Part shown: in pieces, positions 60,326 through 64,000 of the stretch
Layout of the letters: each line of letters begins with the position of its first letter
How positions within the stretch are numbered: the first letter of the stretch is position 1
DNA from: Paragorgia papillata
Taxonomy: Eukaryota > Cnidaria > Anthozoa > Scleralcyonacea > Coralliidae
NCBI GenBank assembly: GCA_035771165.1
Contig: JAWNZC010000122.1
Span: 978,501-1,042,500, forward strand
Direction: 5' to 3'
Length of the DNA: 64,000 nucleotides
Made by a program: the position numbers and the translations under genes
The notes under the pieces: model-generated
Database searches by the model: none
What the model saw: the letters and a program-made list of their open reading frames with translations, nothing else
What the model was told of the DNA's origin: nothing

Positions 60326-60380
60326 GATTCACATTGTTTTTCATCCTCATGGGAATAAAAAACAATGTGAATCCGGAACC
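60326..60380. repeat. Short hairpin
   Basis: GATTCACATTGTTTTT / AAAAACAATGTGAATC around an 18-base loop. Confidence 0.8.
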
Positions 60381-60384
60381 ATTT

Positions 60385-60770
60385 GTTCTAGTATAAACGG
60401 GGTCTTAGTGATCTTTATTTGAACAAGGAATCTTACATTTATATAACAAACATGCATAATAAACTTAAAGTTGAGATAATATGATTTAAAAAGATATTTA
60501 CAATGAAACAATATTATTGAAACAATTCTTAAAACTTCTAAAGGACTAGACTTCATTTGTACCGTGATCCTATTTTATATATTTATTATAGCTTTACCAT
60601 GCTATATATTGCAGAATACAAGTATCAGGCTGGGTGAACGCAACAGCTAATGCCAATTACTGCGCCCCCAAAACAATTAAAACCAATTTCAAAAACTCAT
60701 CAATAATTCAAGAGAAAACACAAGGAAATCAGTACCAGGTCCCAACCTCGTACCCAGGGTCTTATCTCCG
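60385..60770. other. Unassigned intergenic sequence
   Basis: AT-rich, no supported gene; ends at CCCAACCTCGTACCCAGGGT, a motif shared with the 48-50 kb elements. Confidence 0.4.
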
Positions 60771-60772
60771 CT

Positions 60773-62283
60773 CCCCCGCCACCGCCCACCGCTGCGAAAA
60801 GACCCTGGTCCAGGCTGGTCACGTGCTGCCCAAAATATGGGCAGTACAAAATAAATTTAGTGTGGGTAGGGTGGTACAAAAAACTTTCTCGACTTACCGA
60901 CCGGAGTAGTGTTTATACAAAACGCAAAACATCTGGCCAAAAATGTCGCGACTCACGAAAGGTGCACAACGGCTTGGAGAAACAATCCGAAACGAGATAT
61001 AATTTAATAAGAATGCCAAAGACTCAACGATCAATATCTTGCTGGCTTTGTAGCGCTGGCGACATGTGTTTTTGATGGGAGAATATTCGTTTTAAGCATT
61101 CGAATCGCGAGACTTTTAACTGGACGTATTCACTTAAATATAATTATGGTAGCTTTTGCGTGTGGTATTCAACAACGTACAGGTGAACCACATACGTATT
61201 TTATTGTTTATATTGAGAGTTTGAAACAGTCTTCCACTTCATTATCAACTGTGAGGTTTATACTGTGCTGCGTTGTTTTGACCAGTTTTCATGCGGACAA
61301 AATTATGGTCAGTCATCCACGAACTTGATAATTGATAAATATATCTGATATAAAATGCCAATTTTCAAGTTCATTTTAAAAAGGTTAGTCGATATCCGTA
61401 CCTATTATATTTTAAACAGTTGGCGAGGGACTATAATTTAATACGACGTGTTATTATTAATAGCCCGAAAAGCGGCGGGTATTAGGTTGTTGCGTTTAAA
61501 ACGATCAAAACTAAAAGATACGTACAAGTTAACTTGAACGGGGGTTTCTTTAACCACGCTTTAACGGACAAGAAGTTTGTCACAGCAAAGAAGCAGAAAA
61601 ATCGATAAGACATGCCGCTTTCTTGAAGTCTACTGAAAGTACTATTTCGTTAAGTAAACAACACAGCGCATTCAGAAATGCAGACAGATGACAACAAAGG
61701 TACTTCAACATTTCACCTTTGCCTTATTAAATGTGTCTAGTGTCTTACTATAGCATTATAGAATGATCTTGGTTTCAAATATTTGACTATTTTAGTACTG
61801 TTTATTTTTGTGTATTTGTCGTTGATTACTATTGTTCGATATACTTTGCCGGCGTATTCATATTTCATGATCAAGCGACGAAAGCCGTGATCAAATTTGC
61901 GGGGTACACTGTAACTGGAGTTTATATAAATAGAAAAATAATAATATATCGATTAATCGACTACATATTGTATAATTTAAGCACCCAGGCTGACGATTAT
62001 TAAACGAATGGGAACATCAAAAACTTTCTTCATTGTAAACTAAAAACAATAGCTGTCAAAACAACTTGTTTCAATTTTAAAATCGTGTCACCAGTTTAAC
62101 AATTCTTTTCAAAATCTAATACCAGAAAGCAAGACAAGATACGTATCACATGCATTTCTTCGACTATTCCAGCGACGTAAGAATTGATACGCAGGGGACC
62201 CTCCCACAGTCGGAAATTTTGATAGACGACACGTGACCAGCGTGGACCAGGGTCTTTTCGCAGCGGCGAGCGGGGGTGGTTTT
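60773..62283. mobile_element. TIR element, 1.5 kb, with unknown interior
   Basis: Left end CGCTGCGAAAAGACCCTGGT then CCAGGCTGGTCACGTG; right end its inverse at about 62,232-62,275. Both carry a GC-rich CCACC(G/C)CC outer flank. The interior has no transposase-like ORF; the longest frames are under 100 codons with no motif. Confidence 0.75.
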
Positions 62284-62296
62284 TAATCAATGTGTG

Positions 62297-62527
62297 ATAA
62301 AGAATCCTCCTGATTTACATAAACTTTGGGGCTTTGGTTTTCTCGGCTTAGACAACGTTATTTTTCAAACTTACTACGCCAATGAACTTACCAAATGGGT
62401 CGTTTTTGAAGCTATTTAAAACATTCGCAGTACGTGTTTAATCAGATCTAAAACACTCGGCTATCGCCTCGTGTTTTAAATCTGATAAAACACTGCTGCT
62501 AGCGCTCATGTTTTAAATATTACTTAA
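62297..62527 (+). repeat. R4 dispersed repeat, copy B
   Basis: Partner of 46,118-46,356, with an added GCTAGCGCTCATG segment near the end. Confidence 0.75.
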
Positions 62528-62599
62528 ACAATCATATAAAATAAATGTACACATATACACACATACATTATGTATTTACATACACATATGATATGCAAT

Positions 62600-62840
62600 A
62601 TTCTAAAAACAACATGATAGTGAGTTTGTAAGACAAACGCTCTTCCATGTCCGTGGATCGTCTACGTTATAAGTATTTTGCAATGCCAAGATGTAATGAT
62701 TTTGAATAGTAAGTGCTTAAAGTTAGTACTTTGGGTAGTGTGTTCCAGATTCTTGTTGTCCGAATTGTATAGGATTTTTTATAGGTAGAGGTGTTAGATG
62801 ATCTGGCTTATGTGCCGTGTAAGACATCACCAGCTACGTC
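62600..62840 (-). mobile_element. Decayed L2/CR1-like RT C-terminus
   Basis: The minus strand reads TYKKSYTIRTTRIWNTLPKV, then (after a frame change) VDDPRTWKSVCLTNSLSCCF and stop at about 62,600. The DPRTWKSVC...CC end matches the fragment at the start of the window. Truncated 5'. Confidence 0.68.
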
Positions 62841-62924
62841 ACAAGTGAGACGATAATGTATAAGGTGTAAGCTTATATAGGTGTAGTGTGTCGAATGTAT
62901 AAACGACTTACGTTGATCGGGCTA

Positions 62925-63290
62925 GTATGTCGACACGTCGACAGGTTCGAAGATGTTCACTACGATGTCGACACGTCGACAGGTTCGAAGTGTTCACTAC
63001 GATGTCGACACGTCGACAGGTTCGAAGATGTTCACTACGATGTCGACACGTCGACAGGTTCGAAGATGTTCACTACAATGTCGACACGTCGACAGGTTCG
63101 AAGATGTTCACTACGATGTCGACACGTCGACAGGTTCGAAGATGTTCACTACGACGTCGACGTCGACAGGTTCGAAGTGTTCACTACGATGTCGACACGT
63201 CGACAGGTTCGAAGATGTTCACTACGACGTCGACGTCGACAGGTTCGAAGTGTTCACTACGATGTCGACATGTCGACAGGTTCGCAAGCC
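62925..63290. repeat. 38/35-bp minisatellite with GTCGACACGTCGAC core
   Basis: About ten units of GATGTCGACACGTCGACAGG + TTCGAAGATGTTCACTAC, with 35-bp variants lacking GAT and a shortened GACGTCGACGTCGAC variant. Each unit holds SalI-type palindromes. The open frames are repeat artefacts. Confidence 0.94.
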
Positions 63291-63327
63291 CTTCATCCCT
63301 AACACAATAATCATCACTGAATAAATA

Positions 63328-63427
63328 AGTACTGTATGACAAAATGTTTTATAATGAAATCACTTGAATCGTCAATTTGACGATTCAAGTGATTTCATTA
63401 TAAAACATTTTGTCATACAGTACTTAT
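63328..63427. repeat. Near-perfect 100-bp palindrome with almost no loop
   Basis: AAGTACTGTATGACAAAATG... through GAATCGTCAA meets its exact inverse directly (about 49-bp arms, 1-2 base centre). No flanking TIR pattern otherwise. Confidence 0.95.
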
Positions 63428-63429
63428 AT

Positions 63430-63848
63430 AAGTATTGAAACAATAGGTTGAAAACTTGCGAATCTTATTACCAGGCTACTACTGAATACTAACTCTTTAT
63501 TTGAGGCTATCGGACACTTATAGGCAGTGACAGTATACATTATGTTTAATAAATTCATTGTGTTGACTGCCGACTTCAGTGGAGTTCAGAAAAAGTACAT
63601 GGCAACAACCATGGTTCCATGGTTTTAGCAATATCGTTTCAGTTACAGAGTTAACGCCACATACATAATCAATAATTTGTAAAAATGCCGTCAAAATAAC
63701 ACAACGATTCAACGACAATTATGAATATAACCTACACATTCAATACAAAGATCGACAAGATTAGGAAGGGATTATGTTTTGACAACAAGGAATCTGGTTA
63801 TTATAGATCTAGCTATGATCTATGGAAGCCCAGGAGGCTCACAACAAC
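63430..63848. other. Unassigned sequence
   Basis: A 66-codon minus-strand frame at 63,518-63,718 has no domain signature. Nothing else is seen. Confidence 0.35.
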
Positions 63849-64000
63849 TTTTTATTTTTATGTTTTAACTTTTCACTTTTGTCGTTTCAACTTTTTGTTT
63901 TTGCGTTTCAACTTTTTATTTTTATGTTTCAACTTTTTATTTTGTCGTTTCAACTTTTTATTTTTGCGTTTCAACTTTTCATTTTTAACTTTCAACTTTT
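63849..64000. repeat. T-rich ~20-24-bp tandem repeat, runs off the right edge
   Basis: GTTTCAACTTTTTATTTTTG-type units, about seven, alternating GTCG, GCG and ATG before TTTCAAC. Confidence 0.85.

Noticed and set aside
62886..63324. Three overlapping 120-140-codon frames
   Set aside because: Frames of the GTCGACACGTCGAC minisatellite; all three phases open equally.

Overview
The window looks like nuclear DNA of a marine invertebrate, most likely an anthozoan cnidarian. It is AT-rich, has split genes with canonical GT/AG introns, and is packed with hairpin MITEs, foldback elements, Penelope-like and L2/CR1-like retroelement fragments, Ty3/Gypsy elements, a 5S-rRNA-derived SINE and many minisatellites. 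The taxonomic call is inference. Nothing bacterial is present: no operons, ribosome binding sites or CRISPR.

The host backbone is a head-to-tail pair of TRAF-family signalling genes on the minus strand. TRAF-B is complete. Its RING exon is at 55,336-55,050, a RING-completing exon at 54,910-54,859, TRAF zinc-finger exons at 54,640-54,530, 53,924-53,763, 51,571-51,410 and 46,526-46,458, a linker/coiled-coil/MATH-start exon at 40,775-40,285, and the MATH end at 39,280-38,950. All exons keep phase, giving about 554 codons, or 500 if one duplicated zinc-finger exon is skipped. TRAF-A, downstream on the same strand, shows its RING exon (15,930-15,641), RING-completing exon (15,507-15,456) and first zinc-finger exon (9,030-8,920). 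Its later exons are not found and may lie left of the window. Part of TRAF-B (zinc-finger exons plus intron) is tandemly duplicated inside the gene.

Between and inside the TRAF genes sit other genes and elements. A five-exon gene with a BED-like finger and hAT-transposase-like parts (27,491-24,103, minus) carries two coding lesions and is bracketed by clusters of TGTGCACC. A broken SAP-domain ORF lies at 17,501-18,588. KIAA1958/Crypton-like fragments occur in two copies of a composite hairpin element (28,990-29,909 and 36,747-37,173). A non-LTR reverse transcriptase (32,552-35,640) is split by a foldback element.

Mobile DNA is strongly nested. A Ty3/Gypsy element with identical LTRs (9,203-13,819) sits inside a MITE inside a TRAF-A intron. 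A 3.9-kb foldback element (616-4,494) sits inside another MITE whose empty-site sequence is present twice elsewhere in the window. A second, decayed Gypsy occupies about 56,295-59,850 with a 32-bp minisatellite at its upstream end. A 5S SINE interrupts one member of a three-copy TIR family.

The most unusual object is a 3.27-kb palindrome (41,795-45,064) inside a TRAF-B intron. Each arm carries a degraded gene for a C2H2-finger/P-loop protein resembling viral or Polinton-type packaging ATPases, and the centre is a GC-rich self-inverted tandem repeat. It resembles an integrated head-to-head dimer or foldback of a viral or Polinton-like genome end.
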